NCBI GenBank assembly: GCA_019095985.1
Contig: CM032664.1
Coordinates: forward strand, 56,095,074 to 56,159,073
Direction: 5' to 3'
DNA: 64,000 bases
Source: Streblospio benedicti
Lineage: Eukaryota; Annelida; Polychaeta; Spionida; Spionidae
Under the pieces are notes generated by a model. It was not told the origin of the DNA and ran no database searches. It was given only the letters and a program-made list of their open reading frames with translations. This document shows, piece after piece, positions 26,601 through 41,600 of this stretch (its first letter is position 1; every line of letters starts with the position of its first letter). The translations under genes and the position numbers were made by a program.

Positions 26601-29600
26601 AATGTCTATAGTTTGACACAAACTTAATAAGTGACAGAAGTGATAAGTGTGAAGACCATTGAGGAACAAGTGACAGAAGCTTATTATGCTCTTTCCATCC
26701 CTATATTCCTATGTGCTTCTTATTGCCAAATAAATCCCACGGTAACACATGATTGCTACTCGATTTTGTCTAAAGTGCCCCAACAATTAATTAGGACTGA
26801 TTTGTTCTTGCAGTAAATTACATGCAGGAGTTACTGTGTGTACAATACTCTGAAGACCATAGTAATTATGTGAATGATATGGCAACACTTGATAGTAAAT
26901 ATTTGCTATTCGTTGATGTCAATTTTGTTGAGTCCTTTATTTAGCTGTAGTGAATAAGACCTGATTGACGAATGTGCTGACAGCAAGTTCACGGAGTAAC
27001 GTTTTCTATCATAACTAAAAAATGGTAATGAACATCAAAACATGCCAAATGCCCTCTTTATTGCTTGAGAAACACATATGACATGAAAATGTTGTTCAGG
27101 TAAAGCATGATCTTGACAAGACTGTTCTTGGGCTTTGTAGGTTTCCAATCCCTGAAAAGTTGCATATAATGCTAACATTTTATTTTCATTGGGCAGAAAT
27201 CAATCAGCTTGCATATTTAGAATGTAACCTGCATATTCTTTGGAAAATATTCATAAACTGTGGCTGCAGCTATTGAAGTTTATTTAAACAGACCTAAATT
27301 AGTCCTCAATTTTAGGGTATGGCTTGATATGACTGCCCAATACAACCATCCCCTCCATACCTGCCAGTCAAGAGGGTCTGTATTACTCATCCCTACATGT
27401 AATAAATCTCTATCTCATCAGTAGTTCGTCTGCTTCTCTGATGGCGTCAACCTTTATACCTTATTCTGTCTCACCCTCCAACTTGTGCCGTGCTTGACAT
27501 GGTCTAGCCATCTCAATCTGTTATTGCATAGAATATCTTATCTGGAATATTTCTTATCTGAAGCTTCTGCAAGAGAATGTGTATGTGTCAATGTCATCCA
27601 CCTGATCATAGCTGGATAGTTTTTTCTTAAGCGATTGAGAAAATTTGTTCCAAGCATCAAGGTTTCAGAACTATGCAACATACCACTAAGAACACATTTG
27701 TTAAATACGTTGCCTCTTGTCAAGAGGGATAAGTTCATCAATATTTTTAAAATTTTCCCCATGCTATTGTGCATCTGACCGTAGTCGCATTCTCATAGCC
27801 ACCTCTACAATATAGCATGTCACCATGATAGCACAACACCGCACCATATCAAGCTTATGATCACCTACTGTACAACAACTTCCTTGAAAGATCTTCCATG
27901 TATTGATTGATCATGCAGCGCAATGACTCCTTCCACATAATAGTCTGAATCCAGATTTAACATAACCCAAAAGTTTCAGCTACTACATTGAGTTAGACCT
28001 AGTATACTACGACTTACCCACACAGTATAAGGGCTTTCACCTGTCTTGCAAAGAAGGTTGAGATGAATATTTCTTTTTTTTTAGTATCACTCATAATTCA
28101 AATTTTTAACTGAAAATGCTGCTTCTGCGGCTGTTGTTGATGAATTGAAAGAAATATTCAACCGTATTAGTAAAATATGATTTTTAGGAATCCCTGTTTT
28201 ATGTAGAAGTTACCCAAGGGACACATTATCTTTTTCACACTCATCTTTAGATTAACTCCGGTGAGAGGTTGTCCACAGTATCCAATTTTTGGCTGTCCAA
28301 ACTTACCATGAGGTTGCCCTTACTTTTGTTCTCTGTGGTATACACTAGTGTCTTAGATTATATTATTGCTTTCCATATCAACCATAATGTTTTTATATTT
28401 TAATTAATTAGTATTGTCTTCTGGTCACTGTTTTATGAATAGTAATAAAAAATTATAAGAAAAAAATCATTAACAAATGTATATTTGGTAGATATTTATA
28501 AAAGAACACAGTGTCACAAAGAAAAAAAACATTTTATTTGTACACATATATCATTCTTTTCTCATGAACAAATGTTATACAAAAATTAGAAATTGCATCA
28601 AATTCATTAAATGTAGAAGTCAATTTTTATTTCAATGTCCATTGTACGGTTCAAAAGTTTTTCATCTAAAAGCGCATTCTTAAATCCTGCACATCTTACA
28701 TTACTCGGTTACTTTTATTTTGAAATATGGTTTCCCATAGGACAACCACCCTCCATGTTTGGTTGCCCTGATATTAAAAATGGTTGTCCAGGACAACGGG
28801 ACAACAATGTTTATTGATTACTAGTGATTTACAATGGTTTAGAGGAAACATTTGATACAGTGACATACATGTAAATAATTCAATTATATTTCAGCAAATG
28901 TTAACAAAAGCACAAGCAGCATTATTCAGAAGGTTCTCTTGGTGTAACCTTATTATTGCCACAGAACATTTTTCTAACAAGAGTTGTGCAGTAAAGTCTA
29001 AATCTTCGTGAAATAAATGCATACAGAAATGGATTTGCTATTGATTTAGTCCAAAACAGCCACTTGCATAGTTCAAATGCATAAACATTCATACAGCTTG
29101 GACACCAAGCGCGAACTTTCAGCACCAGAGCATATGGAAGCTTGGAAACTATGAAGAACAGTACAAGGATGGAAATCAGGATCACAGCTTTCTTGTCTTG
29201 ACGGCTTTTGTATCTAAAATACAAAATTAAAATTGTAAACAATTTAACTTATAATATGCACAATGAATTCGTGTTATACTGTTCTGACATGCCTCTCCCC
29301 CCTCCGCCCCCCTCCCCCCCCCCCCCCTCACTGTCCCAATACCCTCCAGGCCTCCACCCCAACTAGCCCACCTCGTATCTTAACTGCAGCCACTCCCTAT
29401 GTACACTATTGCCACTCACACAAACCCCCTCCCACCCTCCTGCTTATTTATGACAAGTCCCTATGGCTAATCCACATCAGGTGTAAGATACTGGTTGATT
29501 CTGAGAAGAAACACCTGCAATGTCATTGACGCTAAGCCTAAGGTGGTTGCTGTAGTGTGAATTTTCTATCATAAAATCGCCAATATACAGCGAACAGCAT

Positions 29601-32600
29601 CATTTTTACAATAAGAAATATAGATGTGCACTGCTACCCAGCACCATTACCAATTGCACATAGTCAGATGGCTGGGGTCAGATGACATCTGGCCAGTCAA
29701 GTGAGGGGCGTAGTTTCCAGGACAGTGAACCAAAAAGATTTGTAGATTTGTTCTTTCTATGCAGAGCTATATAATACATATCTTGTCATGTATCAAAAGA
29801 AATAAAAACAAAAACAGCTGGCATTACAATTCGAGATGTTTGTAAATGAAATATTGTAGAACTTCTATATATTTTTATGACACCTTCCTATACATTACTA
29901 AATATTTTGAGACTGACCTGGCCATTGCGATAATGGATTTCCTTGTATTGGTGAGCCTTGGTCGTTGTGGTATTGGATGACCAAGAGCACGGTGGTTAAT
30001 GTACCTTGAAAACACATGGCAACAATTACAATTTTGACTACATTATTGTTTGATATCTAAGCTATGTAAGATAAATTGAATAAACTGATATGTTCAAACA
30101 TCAGTGGTGCTATAAAGTAATATTTATCATTCACATTTTCTTCTCAGGTTTTCGCATTCTATTTTGGGTGTTGATCTGATCACAATATAGTTTTAGAATC
30201 AATACCAGCTTTTCCCTTTGCTCGTTCTAATTTGATGATAGATAAAGTTGCATACCTCCTATTCCCCATTGGGGGTGTAGGTGGGTGTTCAACACTGGAG
30301 GGACTAGCGCTGAACTGTACGCACTTCTGCTGGTTTCTCATATGGTAAGGCAAGGCTTTTGGTGCCGACGTTGGGTGAAATGAGTTCGTGTATGGGGATA
30401 TTGGACTAGATCTGCCATACAGCGATATGGGTGTCGGATGTGAATAGGGTGTTATGGAGCTAGGTTTGTTCTCTCTGTTGTAAGGCATTATTGTTGAGGG
30501 CGTGATGTTATACTGGCGCATCTCACTGGGTATTGGCGGTAATCGACTTCGACTGTTTTTTAATGTCGAGGCCATTATGTGCTCTTCTTGAGACGATTTG
30601 TCACCTATCTCAGATGTTGACGATTCTAGCTGGTATTCTGTGTAATTTGCTTCTTTTTCATGATGTAATAGGTTTGCCTCCAAATTAGAAGTATCAGGAT
30701 TTGTTGAATTCGATGGTTTTGTTGTAAAGTGTACAGAGTTACTTTTCAAAATTTTCGCCATCATTTCTTCCTCCTCTGTTTCATTACTTCCAGTAGGCAT
30801 GTCTGCATAATTTGAAATCTTTGCTGCATCATTTTTGTCGTAGTAGTCTGTCGATTTTACAGGTCTGCATTGATGTGTTTGTGTAGAGTCTTTGTGTGCA
30901 TTATGGATGCCATGTGGCTGGACAGTCAGTTGGTCATTGGAGCACTTAATGTTTTCATTGTTCATACGTGATTTAGATGCATTTGAAGCCTGGTTCACTA
31001 TCTCTTTTTGCGGCTCTAAACTGGTTGTTACCTTTGGTAGAAAATATATATTTCAAAAGTGACTGATTGTATGATTTATATTGAATAATGTTCAAACATG
31101 TATCAAATATGTATACGATACAATTTGAATAAATCAAATCACCTTATTATACTGTAGCTCCAACTCTGCCCTTGCTTCAGAAATATCTATGCCATTGGAG
31201 TCAACTGATTCTTCATCAGATATCTCGTCAGAAATATCACTCAAGCTTGGCCAGGAAAGATTGTCAATTTTTGATGATATAGTCACTACCTAAAAGATAG
31301 CAAGTCAGAAATGCAAAAATAAGTATCAATGTGGTCCTGAAATGAACAGTGTCCATATGATAGATATCGGTGTGTTACAGGATATTGGGTGTATTATTTT
31401 CAGAGGTCTCAAGCATAAATAAGTTGATTTCCCTAAAAATGCTTTACAATTAAATAATGTAAATACTAGAAACACATTGTTGCCAGCATATAGCATATCT
31501 GTTTGGATGAAAGACAATAGAAATATCCCCGGGAAATATCATATGTATGTTACCTCTTCATATGTTGCTGTAGGGCAGTCACACTCCAGGTGGTTTGGGT
31601 CACATGTCTTCTTCGATGTATTTTCACGTTCCCACCGCTTAGAACTAGCAGAATTCTGTGTCTGTTTAGAGTTTTTTGCAGAACCTAGCATTGTAAAGAT
31701 ATAATCGTAAAGCCTGTATATTTGACATAAAGGCAATTTATATATTTAGTGTCTACTTTCGATTCTAATAAGTATGGTACATGAAAGGACAAGATAGATG
31801 TGAGTTCAGCTCAAAGTGTATTTGTATGTTGAAAATGTGTACGCTTTAGTTTTTTTTCCTTCAAAACTCTGAAAAAGCTATTTCAAATCAGATTGTTTAC
31901 TTTATAAAGCATGATTGTAACCTAGTTTCCTTTTGAGTGACATGGCCTCTGCCTCAGCCAGTATCTCTTCCTCTATCCGTTCTAACACTTTGGAGTTGCT
32001 AAGATTAGAGGAGTGCTTTTTGAATGGACGTCTTTCTAGTTGGTCAGTTTTAGCTTCGGTTACTATTTCAGCTGCTTGTGGAACTGAGGCACCTAAAAAG
32101 ATTTCTGTTTGATCAGTTTTGTTTGAAATACTTTGTCCTAGAATATCCACTTATTATTACATCGAACCGCAACAAATTTAACAATCTCTAAATGTATTAC
32201 CTATGGCATTCAGATTTACACTCCCCATGATTTGGTGAATGGCGCAGGATGCTTTTAAGATCTTTTGTACTGCGCTATTTTTTCTCTTTCTTTGCTTTAC
32301 AGTTGTAAATACTTTAACATTCAAAACAATCAGGAATATCAATGGAAGCGTAACTTCTGATAAAGTTGAGGCTGTAGTTACAATCACATCATAGATGTAC
32401 AGTCCTGAAAATGTCTCTTTGTTTGAATTATAATGTTTAATTTTACTATACACTTGATTCTCATATTTGCATAACAGTAAATATGTAAATACAAGTATGT
32501 ATATAATGAAAAATTCCATAAGTATTTTATGCTTACAATTAAGTTTTCAATAGCAGTGATTATTGTTTGAAGATTGATAATTGAAATGCATTCTGCATAC

Positions 32601-35600
32601 CTATTATGTAAGGCAGTGTGACTCCTGACACTGGGGAGCACGATGGTTCTTCCTTCCCGCCATCCCAGTAATACACCGCACCATAGCAGATGAATATTGA
32701 CTTCACTATTGTGACCAAAACCCATACGATACCTATTCGCATCTTAGCCCGCTTTGGTGTTTCAAATGCATGGTACCTATAAAAGAGGCAATATCTTTGA
32801 TATCTTTGTAGAACTTTGATACAATCAATCCAATCCAATTCAATCCTAAATTTATGTGGGTTGATCCTAATTATTACTCATTTAGAGGGTGTTGCTTGGC
32901 TACGCAGACTACATGTACATTAAGTTTTGTTTGTTAAAAGCATTCTTATGATGATTGTTTTGGATGCTCAGTTGACGAACACTGTACTGTAAGTAATCAT
33001 GTAAAAATAATTTCCAAAATGTTTATCAATATCTTATAGCATTATGTAATCTAACAAGTTAATAATGACGTACCTGAGTGCGTTCTTTACCAGTACATAT
33101 CTATCGTAAGTGATGAGAACAATTGTGATATGTGAGGTTGCCAAACAGATGTGGTCAAGGATTGTCCACATCCAGCAGACAACTCTGCTTAGGGGCCATG
33201 TACCTTAGTTGAAAACATTATTTGTATTTGAATATCTTGAATTTGATGATGCATGAACATATGAACCTATCAAGGGAAAGTTTGAATAAAAAGTGAGCAC
33301 AGTAAATATCATAATCTTTTGACATTGGAACATGCCAGCCAATATTACTACAAAATATTAGTCCATATGGAATTTGTGTCAATGCATCCGATATTATTAT
33401 ATGTAATTAACCGTTCGAATCCTACCAGAGAATATGTGATGTAGACCTAACCTTACTTTGAGTCATATGTCTAATGACTTCATTACATATAATGATATTT
33501 ACGCAAGTCCCAAAAAAATTAAAAAATCATTTCAAAGCATCTGATATTGTTTTTAATAACAAAAGTTCTATGGGTGTTTGTCCTGACAGGCAAATTTTGA
33601 ACAAGCAGACTATACCTGTAATGATAGTCGATGAATAGAGAGGAATGACTGATATGCCAAGGATGAGGTCACACACGGCCAGGTTGAAGATGTAGTAGTT
33701 CCTTGTCACTCGTAGGGCTCGGTCTTGTAGGAAAGCGAGTGTCACCAACAAGTTACCTAGATAAATCATCATTGCAGTTTGTTATGTTGGAAGCTTGCAC
33801 TTCTTGTTGGGACAATTTTTAGCCTATGAAGATTTGAGACGATGTATGTCTTGTTTGATCTTGGCTGGCACATAGATGATAATTGAGAAATTGTGTCCCA
33901 TGTGGCAACCAATTAAATTTGCTTTAAATTTTGTGATTAGACCATAAGATTATAAGCGAGATAAAGGTTCATAATATAGTTTTTAATCAGGATAATACAA
34001 AGCAAATTTTCACTGAGCTTTCAACAGTCTCTGCTATCGTGTTTGCAGTGATGACGTCATTCGTTATCACTGGGATCTTGGGAAATCACTGGATTGTGTG
34101 CACCCCCCCCCCCCCCCCACCCCACTCTCGGGTCAGCACGTTGTTCCAGATGGAAGGAAGTTGATACCTGCCGTTGTTTCTGTCCAGTGAGGGCTTCAAT
34201 TTCCTGATATGATTGATTGGTCTCCTTTGTATTATCCTGATTTACACCTATATAATGAACCTTTGTCTATGAAATCCAGGATAAATGAACTTCCACCAGA
34301 ATATAAGATTATTAGCTTTTAATGTCTGTACAGCAGCTGATTGAAAGAGATACTACAAGCATGGACCACTTCACACGAAAAAATCTTATTTGAAATGGAC
34401 TGTTTGGAACCATGATTTGATTTAATAAGAGTCCATTGAATTGCCAGAATTCATACATGTACTTAAGACTTATTTTTCTTCCTGTAATCTGATGAATAAC
34501 ATGTACTGCAAATTTGTATTTTACTTACCAATAATGATGCAAATGTTGAAAAAATAGATGAACACCAGTGACAGAACCTTGTTTCTGGTGGTCAATATGA
34601 ATGTCATATTGAAATCATCATCATAGCTAGAATTCATTAGTTGTTCTGGTGTATTGTTCAATGAAAGAAAGCTCATTTTGAAGGCTGAGAATGTTATTCA
34701 TGCCAATGTGTCTGAGAGAAAAAGAGTATCTAGATGGTAAAATTCTTATTCTGAAAAACGTGATGTACTTCAATTCAACTTCGTATCCAACCATTTTTCA
34801 TTGTGAATAGCCGACATGATTATCCTACACATTCTTTATCTTAATTGTTATCTGCAAACCAAATCAAAACTCCACGACAGTTGATTTTTTTATCCACTAT
34901 GTTTTTGAAAGAGTCGTTTTATGATAAATTTTGTTTTGTATAAGCCATAATGTCTTCTCATATAAAATCTTAGCAACGTCTCACAATTTGACTATGCGCC
35001 ATATACTTTCTACATCTGTGTTGTTTTTTGTCTTTGAGAACAACAAAACAGTTCTTAAGATCCTTATCTGATAAGCAAGAATTACAAATGGTAAACAATC
35101 CAATCCAAAATATTGCCCTAAGGATCAATTCCGTACAAGCCCATTGACACAGCAAAAAATCTGAATACTGTTGTGTACTTCTTTGCACCTCTTAGGAACT
35201 GGTTTCTAAGAAACGTCAGACATCAGAAATCGTGGTGGCAATGATTTCTGATCAAATGGCTATCAGTTGGCAGGGTTTGTGTAAATCTTTAGTATACTGT
35301 ACGCTTTCATGTTCAAGGTTTTCATGGCTTATTAGATTCTCCACTGGTTTATTGCTTGTGTCTGAGGACCAGCACTTGTAATCGCGCCAGGTAGAATTAC
35401 TCGTAGATACATGACACATGAGTAAATTTGCAAGTTTTGGTGGTACATGTTTAGTTTTAAGTTTACAACGTGGGTGACAGTTTTGTAAACCAATTACGCG
35501 GAGCACTATCCCAACTGCATACATTGATTATTTAAGAAGCACAGATCAAAAGAGGTATTTTATGACATTTTTTAAATCTTCATATTTCTCTTTGCATATA

Positions 35601-38600
35601 TACAATTCCTTTTTTTCTCTAATCCAGGGTATTTTCTGTTGTACCAAATTCTGCAAAGTGACTTATCATGAGCAATACGTGCCTGTTGTGTGTAAAGGTT
35701 AATAACAAATGACTCTCTGACAGGCTCTTCACAGTTGTCATATGTTCTTCCTGTTACTCAAGCATCTGCATTTTTTATTAACTTCATAGATATCTTCAGT
35801 GTTGGGCTTGTTGATACTGATTCAATCTTTAGAGCGTATGGTATTTTTCCAATGTAAATGTAGGGCTCTGGGGCATTGTACATGTAATCCTTTTAGAGAT
35901 TTATTTCTCAAATGGTAAACCCATGACATCCTTTAGAAGTGCTGTAGCTACCGTTTCCATTGATTCATAAGGATGTATATCTATCCTTATAAGTCCTTTG
36001 AGAAAATTGTTAGATTTAAGATTAGTTTACAAGAATGAAATCATACGGTCACATATAGTTGTGTATTTTTCATTGATCTTTAAAAGAAATAAATATTCAT
36101 AAAGAATATGCTTTGTAGATATAAACTCCAAGAATTTTGTATTTTAGTCATGCAGAGAGCCAAGTAATTTTTGTATTTTTGTTTTTTCTTATTGAGGAAT
36201 TTGATTCCTAGTAGCGACTGTCCTACACGTTCTGTATCCACGAAGATGTGATCCGCTATGCATAGGGTGATTTTTCATTAATGACAGCTTATCAGGCGGG
36301 TGATGGAGAGTTTCTATTATTTGTCAATAAGAAGCTTAGCAAAGTTACTGTTCCCGGTCGTGATAAGATTTATGATTAATCTTACAGAAAAACTTGTCAA
36401 AGAGATTATTTGTTATAAGCCTCATGGTGTGTCTCTGTAAATTGTCAATGTATATCCATGATAAAACGTGAGCAATAGAAACATTTTGTAAGTAATTTAA
36501 ATTAAATAAATTGTTTTTTATCAAAAATTTTACAAAACAATACAAATATACAATGATATAACACACCTTACTGATGTGGGCATATAATGTTCAGCCATAA
36601 AGTGAAGCCAGAATTCTTTTATATATATTTTCTCCCATTTACACTCAATAAGTCTGATATACATCTATGATATCTTAGAGTATGTAAATATGCCATGCAT
36701 GACTTGTGTATAAAATAAAAAAACAAAAAAAAAACAACAACAACAAAACAAACCTACATTCAAGTTTTAAATCTCGTTTCCAAAAAGTTGTGGGAAATAT
36801 TTCGTGAATTTTAGCATTGAGATCACGGATTTTAGTATAAGAATTTTACTTCATGTATACTTGAGACTAAATTTTCATTATCAACATAGTATGAAACTCA
36901 TGCAAATTTGCTAGTGGTCCACAGAGACAAAAGGTCCGGTCCTTAATTATCTTTAATATTGAGAACTCCCAAAAAGTAGCCTACCCGTCAGGCCATAAAC
37001 TATTTACTAGTACACCGGACTGCCTGGTCGGCCCTGTTGAATTTTTTCGTACCCTGCTGTACATGTAGTTGCATAAAATGTAACTTAAATGTCATAACAA
37101 GCACAGACCCAAAATCACTGACATATACCAGTATGTGGCAGGTGTGCGCATGATTCTAAAAAAATTCACCAATATTGAGGAGCTTGCAGTTCTTTCTGCC
37201 ATGACATTTGCCAAAAAGAAACACTTGAAATACTATTTGATTCAGAAAATTTTCATGGCCTGGACACAAGCAAAGTTGTATTTTTAGAGATCTTACATTC
37301 AACACAAAATTTGCAGCGGGGTGTCCACGGACATGTAGAAACTCTGAATAAATGTGCACCTGATGCAGGAATTTCTACGTTTGCAGTCATTTACTTGAGT
37401 ACAGCATGTTATGACCAGCGCTTTATATTCATCCACAAGACAAGTTTGAATGCAAAGTATAGTAAAGTGTTTTCTGTCAATAATATATCAGTTGAAAGAT
37501 GATATTGCTTTAAAATACATAAGAGGAATTAGAAATACAAATGTAGATTGAAAACACAGTTCACGAGGATGCTGGTTTATAATCCCTGAGTGTATACGAC
37601 AATATAGATATCACTGAGGTCGTTCATGTGATGCAACTGCAAATATGTAGTTAGTCCCAATTTTGAAGAGGGAAGCGTTGTTCGGGCCCTATTTGAAAAT
37701 TATTTTAAGACTGTAGTAACAAAAATGTGCCAATTGATAAAGTTGTAAGTGTGTAACATGATATTCTGATATCCACATCTGATCCTTTAAAGTTTATCAC
37801 AGCAGATCTGTTTGAAAAGATTTTATTACAGTTGTATATTTGTTGATTACATTTGTTCACTGTACTTCATTATTTGTCCACACCTTGATAAATAGTTAAT
37901 CATCTATCTGGGACCTTAATTTTCTCATTGAGCGAGGCTAGCACTCAAATTACAAGTACCCCTGTCGATGATTGTTATCACCCGTATTTGTAATTGTGAT
38001 GCATCGTCCACAGTGAGTGCTGTGTCATCAGTATATCATAAATGTGAAAAAAAAACTCACAACTGTTCGCATAACTGAGGAATGTAACCATTTATAGTAA
38101 ATATCCTGACCTCTCCGTGTGTTTGAATTTGAAATAACGACACTTGCAATAAGGCAACAGTGTAAAAACTTTAACAAAAATTATGATATAAAAATAGTCT
38201 TTATTTTTTGCAGGACTGAAATGACGATTTATATACAAGAACGACAGCAGACTGGAAGTACCAAGCGCATTACGGCTCAAGAACTCTATAACTTCTTCAA
38301 CCAGGTACAATACAGTATTCTTTTTATTACACGTACAAAAAAGTATATACTTTATGAATGATTTAGTTGAACATAATCTTCATATTTTTTCTAATAATTA
38401 GAGATCTCAATATGGTCAATATTTTCGCTACAGGAAGGTTAAAGCACCCAGTAGAACTTAGGGGCACATCACTTAGTTCTTGAACATTCATTTATACATA
38501 TATATTGCCACAGAACTGGGGTGGGTTTAATGTTGTAAATTTAAAAAGATTTGTGAGAAAGTTCTTATGTATTAGTATTAATTTTTTATACATTTCTTTA

Positions 38601-41600
38601 GGCCAACACAAAGCAGCAGTTGACTAGCCTTGGAGTGGAAAAATGTTACCCCAAGACTGGGTTGAGCAAGGATCATTTGAAACAGTATCTCGACAGTACT
38701 CCACAAGGTGAGTCTGAACCGCTGCTGTAAGAGTTCACACTTAAATCTTCCAATCTCACTTTTTCCCCCATGACTTCCCATGAACAAAACAGATTTCTAT
38801 AAAAGGGACATCCTTTGCTGCATAATTAGTAAGGGTAGTTAGAAATCATAGTTTGAGACAAACTATAGTTATGAAAAGAAGCCACTATGTAGGTTCTACA
38901 CAATGGGTTCATGGAATCTCTTACGCTGCCTATAAGCAGTCTTATAATATCTACTTCAGTGTATGATCTCTGGGTTACAGCTCGACAGACTGCAGAAGAC
39001 TGGGAAACATCCCTGTGCTGTCTGTCTCGCGGGTACAGGTAGTAACTCCATCTACTGTGGAAAATGTGCCTGTTGGGTCCACAAGAAATGCAGTGGCATC
39101 AAAGGCCCTCTGAGAAATGACCCAACTTACATATGTCCGAAATGTGCAGATGCTGCCAGACCTGTTGATGGCAGGCCAGTCAAGGAGGTCACAGTAGGTG
39201 AGCATAAGCTGGAAGTTGTGTCCGAGTTCTGCTACTTGGGTGACATGCTATTCAGCGGTGGTGACTGTGAGCTAGCCGCTACCGTGAGATGCAGGACCGC
39301 ATGGGGGAAGTTCCGTGAGCTCCTCCCGATACTCACAAACAAGCATCTCCCGCTGGTATCCAGAGGCAGAGTTTACTCCACTTGTGTACGTAGTGTGATG
39401 CTACATGGTTCCGAAACCTGGGCTGCCTCCTCCAAGACCCTGAACCGTTTGAGAAGAAATGATCGAGCCATGATCCGATGGATCTGTCGTGTAAAGCCCC
39501 CAGGATGACGTGAGCTCTGACTGCCTCCTAGAAAAGCTTGGTATAAAGGACATCGAAGCTGTGCTTCGTGCGAACAGGATGAGATGGCTAGGCCATGTAG
39601 AGCGAAGCACCGGCTGGATAGCCAGAGTGAGGGAGTATAAGATCATGAGACAGAAAGCTCCAGGGAAACCAAAGTTGACCTGGGATGAGCTGGTGAAACG
39701 TGACCGAGTATCACTTGGCATGGAAGGAATGGACCCCGAGGACCGTCAAGCATGGAGGGGACGTCTACGGTCACAACTAGGCAGCCAGGCCGCACCCTCT
39801 GCAGAGGATTAATTCAGGCCTCCCCAAATAAACGTGGATGATGATGATGATGAATAACTTGTGCATCAAATAATAAGCCCCCAAAAGATATAAGGATGTA
39901 GGTCTTATTCCTTGTCTGCATTATGAATCCAGATGCTAAGAAAACTTTACTGAATGTAAGGGAAAAACCCAGATGTGCATGGGCCTGTACAAGAAAGTAG
40001 CCAGCAATGGCGAACTATCTGGGCCTTACTTATGAAAATATTAAGAACTCGCAAAATGTAGCCTCCCTATCGGGTGGTGAACTTTTGTGAAACCGGCTAG
40101 AGCAAAAATCAGCCGCAGAGATGCTAATACGCAAAATCCCAAATTGTACTGCAATCCCTCAAAATCTGTATATGTATTTTCAAGCCAAAACCTGTGCTCT
40201 AGAATATTGAAAAACTGTATTTTTGATGGCCAACATTGTACTCCATCTTTCGTTCTTCTTCTGTCGTCCATCGTCTGTCGTCCGCCTGTCAACAATTCAT
40301 ATTTGCACAAGTTTCTTTATTTTTTTATTCAAATTTCATCATTTTTTCACAGATTTGTATGCCTATATTATCATTTTTTCTTAATTGATACATGTCCCTG
40401 GGAGTAAAATTGACCCCGCCACAGGGGTCATCAAACTTTTTTAGTGTAAAAGTTTACAGTCAGTCTGTTAGTCATAATGCAAACTGCTTTCCTTTTAAAG
40501 TTCTCTGGAAATGGACAGACATCATAGCGCAACCATGTCCCTTTTGTACAGTCAGTCTGTTAGTTATAGTGCAAACTGAATGTTTTTAAAATTAAAGTTG
40601 TGGCAATTGGTAGGAGTTACAGTGCAATTTTGTCTCTTTTTTGCTAAAAATTGAACATAGATACGTTGGAGCGATTTATGCTCTCTTAGAGCCTCTTGTT
40701 TAATGTTTTTTCTGCTATTTGAAAACGGTGATACAAGGTTTATTGCCGATATATATATTTACATGAGAAGAGAGGCCATTTTTATATGATTTAGGTTGTG
40801 TATTCATATTGCTGTAAAAGGAGTGAATTTGTATGTGCACGGCTTGGATCGTACGAGTTGGCATCTCTGCAGCCGTTTGGAGCCGCTGGGAAGACTATTT
40901 TGTACCCTGAAAATGGGCAATGTGCACCCTTGCGGGACATGATCATTGACGTGGTCCATATTCAAATAGTTAGTCCGATGTAGCAAGGTGAAAAAAATGA
41001 ACCACTAACAGTTATATGAAATTTAATCATTGAACATGAAATATGGCTGTACATTTTATTACATGGAAATCAGACACAATAATTTACAAATAGTATCACA
41101 AATTCAACATAAGAAAAGGCAATTGACAAGTTAAGAAAGTTAGATATTATTCCATTGTGAAAATTCTGGATGCAATGTCATCAATAATCCAGTCGATTCC
41201 ATTCAACAAGTTTTCCCCAGTAACGGCGCTACACCCCAAAATCATCCAATGATGCGATTTCAGGTTATCGAGATCCAAGATTTGCTTTATTTCATCAGCA
41301 GACAATGCGCCAGGCAAGTCTTGTTTGTTTGCAAACACGAGAAGCGTGGCACCTGCTAGACGCTCCTCTAGTAACAGACTATCAAGTTCTTTTCGACAAT
41401 CGTCAATTCGCCTGCGATCAGCACTATCTACAACCCAAATTAGTCCATCGGTACTCTCAAAGTAGTTCCTCCAATATGAGCGTAGTGACTTTTGACCTCC
41501 AACATCCCATATATTTAACTTGTATCCCCTGTGTTCCAATGTCTTGATATTGAATCCTAGTGTTGGAGATATGGTGTTGATGTCTTCACCATTAAATTTC

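Noticed and set aside
30180-30998. 272-aa minus-strand open frame as a separate gene
   Set aside because: It is the large loop exon of receptor 2 (30256-31031) read past its donor; phase agrees with the flanking exons.
34950-36560. Possible virus-like or Polinton remnant upstream of receptor 2
   Set aside because: No capsid, polymerase or integrase motif and no terminal repeats could be seen; left as unrecognised.
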